Assembly (NCBI RefSeq): GCF_014204795.1
Contig: NZ_JACHMB010000001.1
Location: 12,986,501-13,050,500, forward strand
Reading direction: 5' to 3'
From: Nonomuraea jabiensis
GTDB lineage: Bacteria > Actinomycetota > Actinomycetes > Streptosporangiales > Streptosporangiaceae
DNA: 64,000 nucleotides
The translations under genes were made by a program, and so were the position numbers. Below are positions 1-8,790 of the stretch, one piece after another; positions within the stretch are counted from its first letter, which is position 1, and each line of letters opens with the position of its first letter. The notes below the pieces were generated by a model. It saw only the letters and a list, made by a program, of their open reading frames with translations. It was not told the origin of the DNA and searched no databases.

Positions 1-2030
1 TGGTAGACCTGCTCGATGTCGTCGATCGTGGCCGACTCGGGCAGGTTGACCGTCTTGGAGATGGCCCCCGACAGGAACGGCTGGGTGGCCGCCATCATGC
101 GCACGTGGCCCATCGGCGCGATCGCCCGCTCGCCCATCGCGCAGTCGAACACCTCGTAGTGCTCCTGGCGCAGGCCGGGCGCGTCGACGACGTGGCTGTG
201 CTCGCCGATGTACTCGACGATGGCCTCGATCTGCTCCTGCTGGTAGCCGAGCTGCTTGAGCGCCCGCGGGATCGTCTGGTTGACGATCTGCATGGAGCCG
301 CCGCCGACGAGCTTCTTGAACTTGACCAGCGCCAGGTCCGGCTCGATGCCGGTGGTGTCGCAGTCCATCATCAGGCCGATGGTGCCCGTGGGGGCCAGCA
401 GGCTGGCCTGGGCGTTGCGGTAGCCGTTCTTCTCGCCGAGCTTGAGGCACTCCGACCACTGGCGGGACGCCTCGGAGTGGATCTTCGCGTCCATGGAGCC
501 GACGGTGCGCAGGTCGTCGTTGGCCGCCGCGTGCTTGCGCATGACGCGCTTGTGCGGCTCCGCGTTCCGGGCATATCCGTCGTACGGGCCGACCACCGCG
601 GCCAGCTCGGCGCTGCGGCGGTAGGACACGCCGGTCATCAGCGACGTGATCGCCGCCGCCACGGCGCGGCCGCCGTCGGAGTCGTAGGCGTGGCCCGTCG
701 CCATGAGCAGCGCGCCGAGGTTGGCGTAGCCGATGCCGAGCTGACGGTACGCCCGCGAGGTCTCGCCGATCTTCTCGGTCGGGAAGTCCGCGAACGTGAT
801 CGAGATGTCCATCGCGGTGATGATCAGCTCGGTCAGCTTGACGAAGTTGGGGACGTCGAAGGTGTTGTCGTCCTTCAGGAACTTCAGCAGGTTGATGCTG
901 GCCAGGTTGCAGGAGGAGTTGTCCAGGTGGACGTACTCGGAGCACGGGTTGCTGGCCGTGATCCGCCCCGTCTCGGGGGTGGTGTGCCAGTCGTTGATCG
1001 TGTCGTCGTACTGCACGCCGGGGTCGGCGCACTCCCAGGCGGCCTTGGCCATCTTGCGGAACAGCTCCCGGGCGTCGACCGTCTCGATGACCTCGCCGGT
1101 CAGGCGGGCGCGCAGGCCGAACTTCTCGCCCTTCTCCACCGCGCGCATGAACTCGTCGGAGACGCGCACGGAGTTGTTGGCGTTCTGGTACTGGACGGAG
1201 ACGATGTCCTTGCCGCCCAGGTCCATGTCGAAACCGGCGTCACGCAGCGCGCGGACCTTGTCCTCTTCGCGCGCCTTGGTCTCGATGAACTCCTCGATGT
1301 CGGGGTGGTCGACGTCGAGCACGACCATCTTGGCCGCCCGGCGGGTCGCGCCCCCGGACTTGATCGTCCCCGCGGACGCGTCGGCGCCGCGCATGAAGCT
1401 CACCGGGCCGCTGGCCGTGCCGCCGCTCGACAGCAGTTCCTTCGAGGAACGGATGCGGGACAGGTTGACACCCGAGCCCGAGCCGCCCTTGAAGATCACG
1501 CCCTCTTCCTTGTACCACTCGAGGATCGACTCCATCTGGTCGTCCACCGAGAGGATGAAACAGGCGCTCACCTGCTGGGGCGACTTGGTGCCCACGTTGA
1601 ACCAGACCGGCGAGTTGAACGCGAACACCTGGTGCGCCAGCGCGTGCTTGAGCTCGTGATCGAAGATCTCGGCGTCCTCGTCACTGGCGAAGTAGCCGTG
1701 CTCGATGCCGGTGCGCGTGTAGACGCCGACGACCCGGTCGATCAGCTGCTTCAGGCTCCACTCGCGCTGCGGGGTGCCCACGGCGCCGCGGAAGTACTTG
1801 GTCGTCACGATGTTGGCCGCGTTGACCGACCAGAACTCGGGGAACTCGACGCCCCGCTGCTCAAAATTGACCGAGCCGTCGCGCCAGTTCGTCATGACGA
1901 CGTCGCGGCGCTCCCACTGGATCTCGTCATACGGGTGCACGCCGGGCTTGGTGAAGATCCGCTTCATCTTCAGTCCCTTACGCGGACGCTTCCCCCCGCG
2001 CGCGACTGAACCGCTGGCCGTCTCCGTCAT
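1..2030 (-). CDS. nrdJ: Vitamin B12-dependent ribonucleotide reductase (class II), 3' end outside window
   Basis: Adenosylcobalamin-dependent reductase converting ribonucleotides to deoxyribonucleotides in the cytoplasm. About 676 N-terminal residues are present; the C-terminus lies beyond base 1. Visible class II features are the redox Cys in VSACFIL (about residue 157), the radical-site motif NPCSE (Cys about 363) and the following CNLASINL. The ATG at 2030 overlaps the nrdR stop by 4 bp (ATGA), so translation is probably coupled. Control should be by NrdR at the boxes upstream of nrdR. No cobalamin riboswitch was seen in the leader. Identity is secure from motif order and the nrdR linkage. 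Confidence 0.97.
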   Translation of the reverse strand, partial: MTETASGSVARGGKRPRKGLKMKRIFTKPGVHPYDEIQWERRDVVMTNWRDGSVNFEQRGVEFPEFWSVNAANIVTTKYFRGAVGTPQREWSLKQLIDRVVGVYTRTGIEHGYFASDEDAEIFDHELKHALAHQVFAFNSPVWFNVGTKSPQQVSACFILSVDDQMESILEWYKEEGVIFKGGSGSGVNLSRIRSSKELLSSGGTASGPVSFMRGADASAGTIKSGGATRRAAKMVVLDVDHPDIEEFIETKAREEDKVRALRDAGFDMDLGGKDIVSVQYQNANNSVRVSDEFMRAVEKGEKFGLRARLTGEVIETVDARELFRKMAKAAWECADPGVQYDDTINDWHTTPETGRITASNPCSEYVHLDNSSCNLASINLLKFLKDDNTFDVPNFVKLTELIITAMDISITFADFPTEKIGETSRAYRQLGIGYANLGALLMATGHAYDSDGGRAVAAAITSLMTGVSYRRSAELAAVVGPYDGYARNAEPHKRVMRKHAAANDDLRTVGSMDAKIHSEASRQWSECLKLGEKNGYRNAQASLLAPTGTIGLMMDCDTTGIEPDLALVKFKKLVGGGSMQIVNQTIPRALKQLGYQQEQIEAIVEYIGEHSHVVDAPGLRQEHYEVFDCAMGERAIAPMGHVRMMAATQPFLSGAISKTVNLPESATIDDIEQVY

Positions 2031-2482
2031 GACTCCCCCTTCTCCGCCTTCAACTGTGAGATCTCGGCCTCGAAGTCCGCCAGGCTCTCGAAACCGCGAT
2101 ATACCGATGCGAACCGCAGGTAGGCCACCTCGTCCAGGTCCCGCAACGGGCCCAGGATGGCCAGCCCCACCTCGTTGGAGGGGATCTCGGCCGCGCCCTT
2201 GGCCCTGATGGCCTCCTCCACCCGTTGCCCGAGCTGCGCCAGCGAGTCCTCGCCCACCGGTCTGCCCTGACAGGCCCGCCGCACGCCCGCGACGACCTTG
2301 TCCCTGGAGAACGGCTCTGTCACTCCGCTGCGCTTGCTCACCATCAGCAGTACGGTCTCCTGCGTGGTGAACCTGCGCCCGCACTCGGGACAGGTGCGGC
2401 GCCGCCTGATGGCCGCGCCGTCATCCGTGGAGCGGCTGTCGATGACCCTCGTGTCAGGGTGGCGACAGAACGGACAGTGCAC
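2027..2482 (-). CDS. nrdR: Transcriptional repressor NrdR
   Basis: 151-residue zinc-ribbon/ATP-cone regulator that represses ribonucleotide reductase genes according to ATP/dATP. The N-terminus carries the zinc ribbon CPFC plus CPEC with the R-rich stretch RRRRTCPECGRRFTT; the ATP-cone follows from about residue 46 (VSKRSGVTEPFSRDKV). Length is normal for the family. Start is GTG at 2482. It is the first gene of the nrdR-nrdJ operon, the usual arrangement in Streptomyces and relatives. Confidence 0.97.
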   Translation of the reverse strand: MHCPFCRHPDTRVIDSRSTDDGAAIRRRRTCPECGRRFTTQETVLLMVSKRSGVTEPFSRDKVVAGVRRACQGRPVGEDSLAQLGQRVEEAIRAKGAAEIPSNEVGLAILGPLRDLDEVAYLRFASVYRGFESLADFEAEISQLKAEKGES

Positions 2483-2579
2483 GCTTTTCGCCTCCTAGAC
2501 CTGCGGCCACCACACGCCGCGGAACCGCCGTCGCGGGACGCTCGCGCACACCCCACGGCTAGCCGTGGAGCGGTACATA

Positions 2580-2626
2580 AAACACAAGGTGTGGTGAACT
2601 ACATCGGTGTAACTACTAGATGTTGT
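2580..2626. promoter_or_regulatory. Paired NrdR-box-like operator
   Basis: Two 16-bp sites, AAACACAAGGTGTGGT (2580-2595) and AACTACTAGATGTTGT (2611-2626), match at 11 of 16 positions and sit exactly 31 bp apart, three helical turns, the spacing typical of NrdR box pairs. They lie about 100-145 bp before the nrdR GTG. A possible minus-strand -10, TATGTA, overlaps the proximal side. Autoregulation of nrdRJ is the natural reading; no binding has been shown here. Confidence 0.6.
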
Positions 2627-2953
2627 GGTCCAACCGTAGAAGCGAGCGACCATGAACGCAAGTTGAGCCACCCCATAGAACCGAAGTCGCTGATCAGCCC
2701 GCCGTCACCGCCGGAGCTCGGGCGTGTCGCCCGTCGAGGTGATCTTTGTGCTGCTGGAGGCATCACATGAGTTACTTACACACCCATTCGTGAACAAACC
2801 TCACAACGATACCCAACCCCCCAGCTCCCCCAGCAGGCTTGCTACCGCACCCCCGCAGCCTCGCCGTCAAGCACCCCATCGTCAGCCGAGCCCCCGCACC
2901 CCGAACTGCTCCCCAACCCAGACAACCCCACGACCCAACAGCCCTACGAGCAA

Positions 2954-3083
2954 CCAACCCCACAACCGAACCAACCCCACAGCGCGAACCGACCCCACAG
3001 CCCGAACCCACCCCACAGCCCGAACCCACCCCACAGCCCGAACCGACCCCCAGCGGAACCAACCCCACAGCGCGAACCGACCC
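2954..3083. repeat. 18-bp tandem repeat, C-rich on plus strand
   Basis: Degenerate copies of an 18-bp unit close to CCCCACAGCCCGAACCCA run through this part of the nrdR-LysM gap. I see no credible gene between 2640 and 3763 on either strand; the open frames there are repeat-driven. Confidence 0.6.
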
Positions 3084-3159
3084 ACCATCGCCAGGCAACT
3101 CCGCTCCCCATGCGAAACCACCCCTAGCCACACCCTGGCAGCCCGGCGCGCGATCCCAC

Positions 3160-3722
3160 GCGTGGACTCGCGGCCGGACGGGCTCCCGGGTCCGTGCGCA
3201 CTCACGGCCCTTGGGCGCACTCACGGCCCGAGCGAACGTACGGCCCTCCGGCGCACTCATGGCCCGAGCGACCTCACGCCCCTCGCCCACTCACGGCCCT
3301 CCGGCCCACTCACGGTCCCAGCGAACTCACGGCCGAGCGGACTGGCGGCCCCAGCAGATTCACACCCAAGCGGGCTCGCAACCCGACCGGACCAACGACT
3401 CGGCGCGCTCACAGCCCAAGCACGCTCACAGTCCAAGTGGACTGACGGCCCAAGCGGGCTGGCGGCCTGGCGAACTCGCGAGCCGGGGCAAACTCCCAGC
3501 CCGAGCAGACTCGCAAGCCGGGCAAACCCCCAGCCCGAGCGGACTCGCAAGCCACGCAGACTGGCGGCCCCAGCAGACTCCCAGGCCGAGTGCACCGCAG
3601 CCCGAGAGGACGTGCGGGCCGAGCAGACCTGCGAGCCGAGCAAACCTGCGAACCGAGCAAACCTGCGAACCGAGCAAACCTGCGAACCGAGCAGACCTGC
3701 GAGCCGAGCAAACTCGCAGTTC
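3160..3722. repeat. 17-bp tandem repeat array with tight core 3621-3722
   Basis: Six nearly identical 17-bp units (type GAGCAAACCTGCGAACC, variant GAGCAGACCTGCGAGCC) abut at 3621, 3638, 3655, 3672, 3689 and 3706. Upstream to about 3160 the same motif continues in decayed form as runs of cGAGCnnACTCnCngCC. The unit is not a multiple of three, so this is not a coding repeat, and there are no spacers, so it is not a CRISPR. It lies just downstream of the LysM gene stop. Confidence 0.75.
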
Positions 3723-3763
3723 GGGCGAGTCGGCAGAGCCTGGGCCACCCGCGCGCCGGGCGG

Positions 3764-5260
3764 TCAGCGTAAGGCGGCGGTGTCGCTCGGGACGTACAGG
3801 CGGGTGCCGGGACGAATGAGGGAGCCGGACAGGCCGTTCAGGCGCTTGATCTCCTCCACCACAGGGCCGGGATCGTCCCCCCGGGAGAGCGCCTCCCCGA
3901 TGGCCCAGAGCGTGTCACCCTCGCGAACCTCCACCCACGGCAACCCCACATGGCTGGTCACGACGACCTGCACCGCAGCCTGCCCCACCGCACGCGTACC
4001 GAGCCAGAACCCCCCGAGCGACAGCAACGCCACGACGGCCACCAGCACCACCCGCCCACGCCGGGTCAGCCGCAACGGCGGAGCGGACCGCCGGCGCACG
4101 CGCGCCAACGCCCGCCGCTCGCGCCACCTCGCCACCCGACGGCCCCACCGCCGGGATCCCCAGCGCCCACCACCTGTGCCACGCCGAGAACGGCCAGCCC
4201 GGACGGCGCCTCCCCGCGCAGCCCGCTCGCCCCCGCGACCGCCTACGACAGCACCCCGAACGCCCTCCCCGACGCCCTGGACACCCCCACTCCGAACACC
4301 ACGGGCACCACTCAGGGGACCACGAGCGCCTCCCCTGACACTCGCCGCACCACCCAGAGGACCACGAACGCCTCCCCCGGCACCTCGGGCACCACTCAGG
4401 GGACCACGAGCGCCTTCCTCAGCCCCCGGCGCGGCACGTCGGACGTCGCGAGCGCCCTTTCTAGCACCTCGGTCATCACCCCCGCGGCCGATGTCCGTTC
4501 CCCCAGCGCTTCGGGCACCATCCCTAGAGCCCAGGATCTTTCCGACGACTTTCCGGACCCCACCCCTAGGACCAAAGACCTTCCCCACGGCCCTCCGGGC
4601 GGGGCCCCGAGGACTGCGCGCGCCTTCCCCAGTGCTCCGGGCCAGGTCCCGGGCACCGCGAACGCCTTCCCCGGAGCCCCGGACACCACCCCCGGGACCG
4701 AGAGCCTCTCCCCCAGCGCCTCCAGCACCGTCAACATCTCTCCCCGCCGCCCGCGCGTCGCGCCGAGCGCCGCGCGCATCTCCCTCGGCGGCCTGGACGC
4801 CACGCCGCGAGCCGACGGCGCCCCCTGCTCCTCTCGCGCCAGACCCTCCTGGTCCGCGTGCCCGCGACCGCGCGTCGCCCGCAGGCGCACGCGCACCCCG
4901 CTCGTTCACCCTCGCCCCCCGCCCAGCGTCGGCGCCCCCACCCGAGCGCCGTTGGTCTCCGTCCACGCCGGATCTCCGGCGGGCCACCGTTTCGTCACCC
5001 TCGTCCGCACGGGCTCCTCCCCTGCCCGGCGGTACGGTGGCGTCCGCGTCGGAACCCGCACGCGGCGGCGGTACCAATCGCAAATGGGGCCTTCCACCAT
5101 GAGTCGTGCGGGGCCCCAACCTCTTCCCCGAATTCCCGCGGGAACCGGCCTCAGTCCGCGTATTGTCTCCCCGTCGATCGTTACCCTGCGTGGCGTCGGC
5201 GATGAGTGTGAGTCGTTTGGCGTCTTGGCTGGTCGTGTCGGTATTTGTGGGTGTTCGCAT
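3764..5260 (-). CDS. SOS-linked LysM membrane protein with giant low-complexity insert
   Basis: 498 residues. The last 100 carry one transmembrane helix (about 404-421) and a LysM peptidoglycan-binding domain (about 443-492, VREGDTLWAIGEAL to LYVP). This resembles the small lexA-divergent cell-division suppressors of the YneA/DivS/ChiZ type in Gram-positives. Unlike those, residues about 65-390 form a Gly/Ala/Arg-rich sequence of GARG-like repeats, predicted disordered and cytoplasmic. The ATG is well supported by GGAGG six bases upstream. It diverges from lexA across two LexA boxes, so SOS induction is likely. Role as a division inhibitor is inferred from context and domain layout only. Confidence 0.8.
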   Translation of the reverse strand: MRTPTNTDTTSQDAKRLTLIADATQGNDRRGDNTRTEAGSRGNSGKRLGPRTTHGGRPHLRLVPPPRAGSDADATVPPGRGGARADEGDETVARRRSGVDGDQRRSGGGADAGRGARVNERGARAPAGDARSRARGPGGSGARGAGGAVGSRRGVQAAEGDARGARRDARAAGRDVDGAGGAGGEALGPGGGVRGSGEGVRGARDLARSTGEGARSPRGPARRAVGKVFGPRGGVRKVVGKILGSRDGARSAGGTDIGRGGDDRGARKGARDVRRAAPGAEEGARGPLSGARGAGGGVRGPLGGAASVRGGARGPLSGARGVRSGGVQGVGEGVRGAVVGGRGGERAARGGAVRAGRSRRGTGGGRWGSRRWGRRVARWRERRALARVRRRSAPPLRLTRRGRVVLVAVVALLSLGGFWLGTRAVGQAAVQVVVTSHVGLPWVEVREGDTLWAIGEALSRGDDPGPVVEEIKRLNGLSGSLIRPGTRLYVPSDTAALR

Positions 5261-5329
5261 GGTTGACCTCCTGCCGTGCTGCCCGAGGAAAAGGCCAAAT
5301 AAAGATCAGCAAATCGAACACGGTGTCGA

Positions 5330-5345
5330 TCGAACTCCCGTACGA
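5330..5345. promoter_or_regulatory. LexA (SOS) box 1
   Basis: TCGAACTCCCGTACGA matches the actinobacterial LexA consensus TCGAAC-N4-GTTCGA with one mismatch. It sits between lexA and the divergent LysM gene, 70 bp before the latter's start. Confidence 0.75.
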
Positions 5346-5382
5346 TGTTGTACACCACGCTGGCGACAATTTCGAGGAAGAC

Positions 5383-5398
5383 TCGAACAATTGTTTGA
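5383..5398. promoter_or_regulatory. LexA (SOS) box 2
   Basis: TCGAACAATTGTTTGA matches TCGAAC-N4-GTTCGA with one mismatch, 100 bp before the lexA start. With box 1 it would let LexA repress both divergent genes. Confidence 0.85.
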
Positions 5399-5497
5399 AG
5401 ATGATCTTCAACAGCGATACGGTCGCTGTGTGCGACATTGGGACCACAGACCGGGAGGTGCGCCGGTGAGGCGGGCCGCCAGGCGAGGAGGAAGAGC

Positions 5498-6205
5498 ATG
5501 AGCGAGCAGGATGGCGCAAACGGGGTCAGCGACCTCGCGGTGCGCCGGCGCGACTCTCTGGGCCTGACACCCAGGCAGCGCAAGATCCTTGAAGTCATCC
5601 GCGACTCGGTGCAGCAGCGTGGCTATCCGCCCTCCATGCGCGAGATCGGCGAGGCGGTCCAGCTGACCAGCACGTCGAGCGTGTCGCACCAGTTGACGGC
5701 GCTTCAGCGCAAGGGTTACCTGCGTCGCGACCCGCACCGGCCGCGCGCGCTCGAAGTGCGCCTCCCGGGCGAGCCCGTGCTGTGGGTGGACCCTGACGCG
5801 ACCGACGAAGAGCCCACGATCAACCGCCCCACGGCGGCCTATGTCCCGCTCGTCGGCCGCATCGCCGCCGGTGGCCCGATCCTGGCCGAGGAGAGCGTGG
5901 AAGACGTCTTCGCGCTGCCCAAGCAGCTGGTCGGCGAGGGCACGCTGTTCCTCCTGCAGGTCGCCGGTGACTCGATGATCGAGGCCGCCATCGCCGACGG
6001 CGACTGGGTGGTCGTCCGCCAGCAGCCGGTGGCGGAGAGCGGCGACATCGTGGCTGCCATGATCGAGGGCGAGGCCACCGTCAAGACCTTCAAGCGTAAG
6101 GACGGCCATGTCTGGCTCGTCCCCCACAACCCCAACTACGAGCCCATCCCCGGCGACGAGGCCAGCGTCCTGGGCAAGGTCGTGGCGGTCCTGCGCCGGC
6201 TCTAG
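5498..6205 (+). CDS. lexA: SOS repressor LexA
   Basis: 235 residues. N-terminal winged helix-turn-helix (about 22-85, LTPRQRKILEVI to GYLRRD), C-terminal S24 peptidase fold. The self-cleavage bond is Ala124-Gly125 in RIAAGGP; the catalytic dyad is Ser159 (GDSM) and Lys196 (ATVKTFKR). RecA filaments trigger cleavage and relieve repression of DNA-damage genes. Start chosen at 5498 behind GAGGAGGAAG; an upstream in-frame ATG lacks a ribosome site. Two LexA boxes lie upstream, giving autoregulation. Confidence 0.98.
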   Translation: MSEQDGANGVSDLAVRRRDSLGLTPRQRKILEVIRDSVQQRGYPPSMREIGEAVQLTSTSSVSHQLTALQRKGYLRRDPHRPRALEVRLPGEPVLWVDPDATDEEPTINRPTAAYVPLVGRIAAGGPILAEESVEDVFALPKQLVGEGTLFLLQVAGDSMIEAAIADGDWVVVRQQPVAESGDIVAAMIEGEATVKTFKRKDGHVWLVPHNPNYEPIPGDEASVLGKVVAVLRRL

Positions 6206-6613
6206 CGGCGGTCAGGGCTCGAAAGGGTCTCGGGCGCGCGTCATACCGCTCGCGCCGCGTTCCGGCGCGCGCCGAAACACACCTCCCATGGGGTACGTAC
6301 GGCTCTAGCTCCGCTCCACCTCGCCATCGAGCCGAAGCCCTATTGGCCGGCCGACCGGACCCACCGGGGACGCCATGCCCGCGAACCTGAGCTGTCCGGG
6401 GTAGCCAGGCATTGACGCCGTTCCGCCCCGGGGTACGGATCCGCTCGAGCGCCAATCGCAGCGCCATCCGTCCGACGCGCGGCACGCTGTTAACGCTAAC
6501 ACCGCAGAGGGCCGAGGGATGCGGAGAGTAGTAGCCCGTGCTCAGCCCTGCCCCACGCTGGCAGGCCGAGCCTTGCGGTCCCGCCCCGTGTGCGGTGTCG
6601 CCACCGGTCTATG
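6206..6613. other. Gene-free stretch after lexA
   Basis: About 400 bases between the lexA stop and the repeat array at 6614. No frame shows convincing codon use or a recognisable domain on either strand, and no clear terminator hairpin with a T-run was seen. Confidence 0.5.
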
Positions 6614-6763
6614 CGCCGTGACAGTCCACGTGCCGTGATGGTCCACGTGCCGTGATGGTCCACGTGCCGTGATGGTCCACGTGCCGTGATGGTCCACGTG
6701 CCGTGAGGGCTCGAGGGCCGAGACGGTCCGGGGCCGAGACGGTCCGGGGCCGAGACGGTCCGG
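6614..6763. repeat. 17-bp then 16-bp tandem repeats
   Basis: One variant plus four identical copies of TGCCGTGATGGTCCACG (17 bp, from 6614) and a transition copy (6699-6715) pass into three identical copies of GGCCGAGACGGTCCGG (16 bp, 6716-6763). The array ends six bases before the stop codon of the nucleotidyltransferase gene on the minus strand. Confidence 0.9.
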
Positions 6764-6769
6764 AGGCTT

Positions 6770-7615
6770 CTAGCGGGCGGCGTACAGTTCGTGGGCGGCC
6801 GTGATCGCTTGGTCGGCGAAGGCGAGCACGTCGCGCCGCCGTTCGAACGGTGAGCCGTACAGGGACTTGCGGGGTGTGCCGAAGTGCTCGCTCAGCCCGC
6901 TGACCGCGCCCGAGAGCGTCGGCAGCGCGGTGTCGTCCTCCTCGCGCAGGCGCAGCGCCTCGTTCACCACCCGGTGCCAGCGCTCGGGGAACGTCGCCAG
7001 CGCGTACTGCCCGGCCCCCGACTTGGACGTGATCTCGCCGGTCGCCAACGTGTAGTGCAGCCGGGCAACGCCCGTGACGACCCAGACCGTGTTGTAGCCG
7101 CCGAGACAGGCCAGCCCCCACGGCGAGGCCAGGTGGGAGGCCCTGGCCACCAGGCGGCGCCAGTACCGGTCGAGGTTCCCGTCGGTCCAGGCCGCGAGGG
7201 CGGCTGGATCGTGCCAGATGTCGAGCTCGTCCGGTTTGGGGCCGCGGCAGGTCAGGCCGTTCTGGGCCAGCGTGTGCCACGTGACCGGGTTGAGGCCACC
7301 CCGGGGGTTGATCTTCCCTGCGTGCGCCCGGGGACGCGTTCCCAGCTCAGCGGGGTCCTTGCTGAGGTCGTCCCACGTGAGGTAGTAGCCCTCGAACGGG
7401 TACGCGCCCAACCGGGCGTGGATGCGCTCCACCACCTCGAACGGCGCCTCCGCGGCCGTCACCGCGACGAAGTCCACGTCACTCGCGCCGGGCCGGTAGT
7501 CACCGAGCGCCGCCGAGCCCTCCAGATAGAGACCCTCCACGAGCCCAGGAGCCTCCGCGTCGGCCACCGACAGGTAGGTCTCGACAATGGCATCGACCTT
7601 GGGGTTAGACATCAT
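6770..7615 (-). CDS. AadA-like aminoglycoside nucleotidyltransferase family protein
   Basis: 281 residues with the nucleotidyltransferase signature near the N-terminus, LEGSAALGDYRPGASDVDF (GS plus SDVD metal ligands), followed by a helical C-terminal region like that of AadA/DUF4111 adenylyltransferases. These transfer AMP to aminoglycoside hydroxyls, but chromosomal actinobacterial members are often of unknown substrate, so resistance should not be assumed. ATG at 7615 is preceded by GGAGG; an in-frame ATG at 7633 is less likely. It diverges from the lyase gene at 7681. Confidence 0.75.
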   Translation of the reverse strand: MMSNPKVDAIVETYLSVADAEAPGLVEGLYLEGSAALGDYRPGASDVDFVAVTAAEAPFEVVERIHARLGAYPFEGYYLTWDDLSKDPAELGTRPRAHAGKINPRGGLNPVTWHTLAQNGLTCRGPKPDELDIWHDPAALAAWTDGNLDRYWRRLVARASHLASPWGLACLGGYNTVWVVTGVARLHYTLATGEITSKSGAGQYALATFPERWHRVVNEALRLREEDDTALPTLSGAVSGLSEHFGTPRKSLYGSPFERRRDVLAFADQAITAAHELYAAR

Positions 7616-7680
7616 CGCCGTCCAGCCTCCCATAAGCGGCCTCGCCACCTCATCACAATCGATAATCCTAGAATTGCTGC

Positions 7681-8790
7681 GTGAATGAGGCATATACCCC
7701 TGAAGACCTCAAGACATCCCACGATGGCATCAAGTGGTCAGAAGTCGCACCGGGCGTCATCCCCGCCTGGGTGGCCGACATGGACCTGTCCACCGCTCCC
7801 GAGGTGATCGAGGCGCTGCGGCGGCGGGCCGCCGGCGACCTGGGCTACCCGACCTGGCTCGAACAGCCCTCGGCCGGGCCGCTGGCCGAAGCGTTCGCCG
7901 AACGCATGGCGAACCGGTACGGCTGGCAGGCCGATCCCTCGATCGTGCGCTCGTTCAACGACATCAACCAGGCGCTCCAGGTCCTCCTCCAAGTCTGGAC
8001 CCGGCCGGGGGACGGAGTCGCGTTGCACACTCCGGCGTACCATCCGTTCCTGGAGACGTTGAAGGTCATGGAACGGCCCCTGCATGCGATCCAGATGGAG
8101 CCGGACGGGGACTCCTGGCGCTTCGAGGTTCCCGACCTGTCGGGATGCCGGGTGCTCCTGCTCGTCAACCCGCACAACCCGACCGGCCGCTCGTTCACCC
8201 GCGAGGAGCTGACGGAGCTGGCCGAGCACGCCGAACGCCACGACCTGCTGGTCATCGCGGACGAGATCCACGCGGACCTCACGTTCGAGCCGCACCGGCA
8301 CATCCCGTTCGCCACGATCCTCCCCGAACGTACCGTCACGCTCACGTCCGCCACGAAGGCGTTCAACCTGGGCGGCATCCGTTGCTCGGTGGCCCACCTG
8401 GGACACGCGGGCGTCCGCAAGGCCCTGGAGGCGCAGCCGCCCTTCGTGTACGGCTCGGCGAACCTCTTCGGCGTGGAGGCCACGGTGGCGGCGTGGCGGC
8501 ACGGGGACGCCTGGCTGGAGTCGACCCGCGCCCTGCTGGACCGCAACCGCCGCACGATCGCCTCCCGGCTGCCGGCGTCCGTCGGCTATCGGGTTCCGGA
8601 GGCCACGTACCTGGCGTGGCTGAACGTGGGGCGGGCGGGCATGGCGGAGGTGTACGAGCGGGAGGCCAGGGTGCGGTTGGTCGACGGCGCGGTCTTCGGG
8701 CCTGGCGGCGAGCACTACGTCCGGCTGAACTTCGCCACCACGGAGGCGATCCTGGCCGAAATCCTCGACCGGCTGGCCCAGGTTCCCTGA
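7681..8790 (+). CDS. PatB/MalY-type PLP-dependent C-S lyase or aminotransferase
   Basis: 369-residue fold-type I PLP enzyme. Motifs seen: the substrate/PLP region VNPHNPTGRSF, Asp in IADEIHADL, and the Schiff-base Lys in TSATKAFNLGG. The N-terminus (GVIPAWVADMDL) is typical of the MalY/PatB group, which cleave cystathionine or cysteine conjugates or act as aminotransferases. Start is GTG at 7681; the box TAGAAT (7669-7674) lies six bases before it, suggesting a leaderless transcript. Confidence 0.9.
   Translation: MNEAYTPEDLKTSHDGIKWSEVAPGVIPAWVADMDLSTAPEVIEALRRRAAGDLGYPTWLEQPSAGPLAEAFAERMANRYGWQADPSIVRSFNDINQALQVLLQVWTRPGDGVALHTPAYHPFLETLKVMERPLHAIQMEPDGDSWRFEVPDLSGCRVLLLVNPHNPTGRSFTREELTELAEHAERHDLLVIADEIHADLTFEPHRHIPFATILPERTVTLTSATKAFNLGGIRCSVAHLGHAGVRKALEAQPPFVYGSANLFGVEATVAAWRHGDAWLESTRALLDRNRRTIASRLPASVGYRVPEATYLAWLNVGRAGMAEVYEREARVRLVDGAVFGPGGEHYVRLNFATTEAILAEILDRLAQVP

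Noticed and set aside
105..2009. Long plus-strand frame opposite nrdJ
   Set aside because: Antisense shadow of a high-GC gene; the product is Asp/Val/Gly/His-rich with no family character, while the minus strand encodes NrdJ.
2483..2770. Cobalamin riboswitch controlling nrdRJ
   Set aside because: No B12-box-like sequence seen; NrdR boxes account for the conserved-looking part.
3621..3722. CRISPR array
   Set aside because: Units abut with no spacers and no cas genes are nearby. The same holds for 6614 and 56690.
2724..5102. 792-codon plus-strand Pro/Thr/Arg-rich frame
   Set aside because: Driven by tandem repeats and by the complement of the LysM gene insert; no start signal, and the minus strand has a ribosome site, a helix and a LysM domain.
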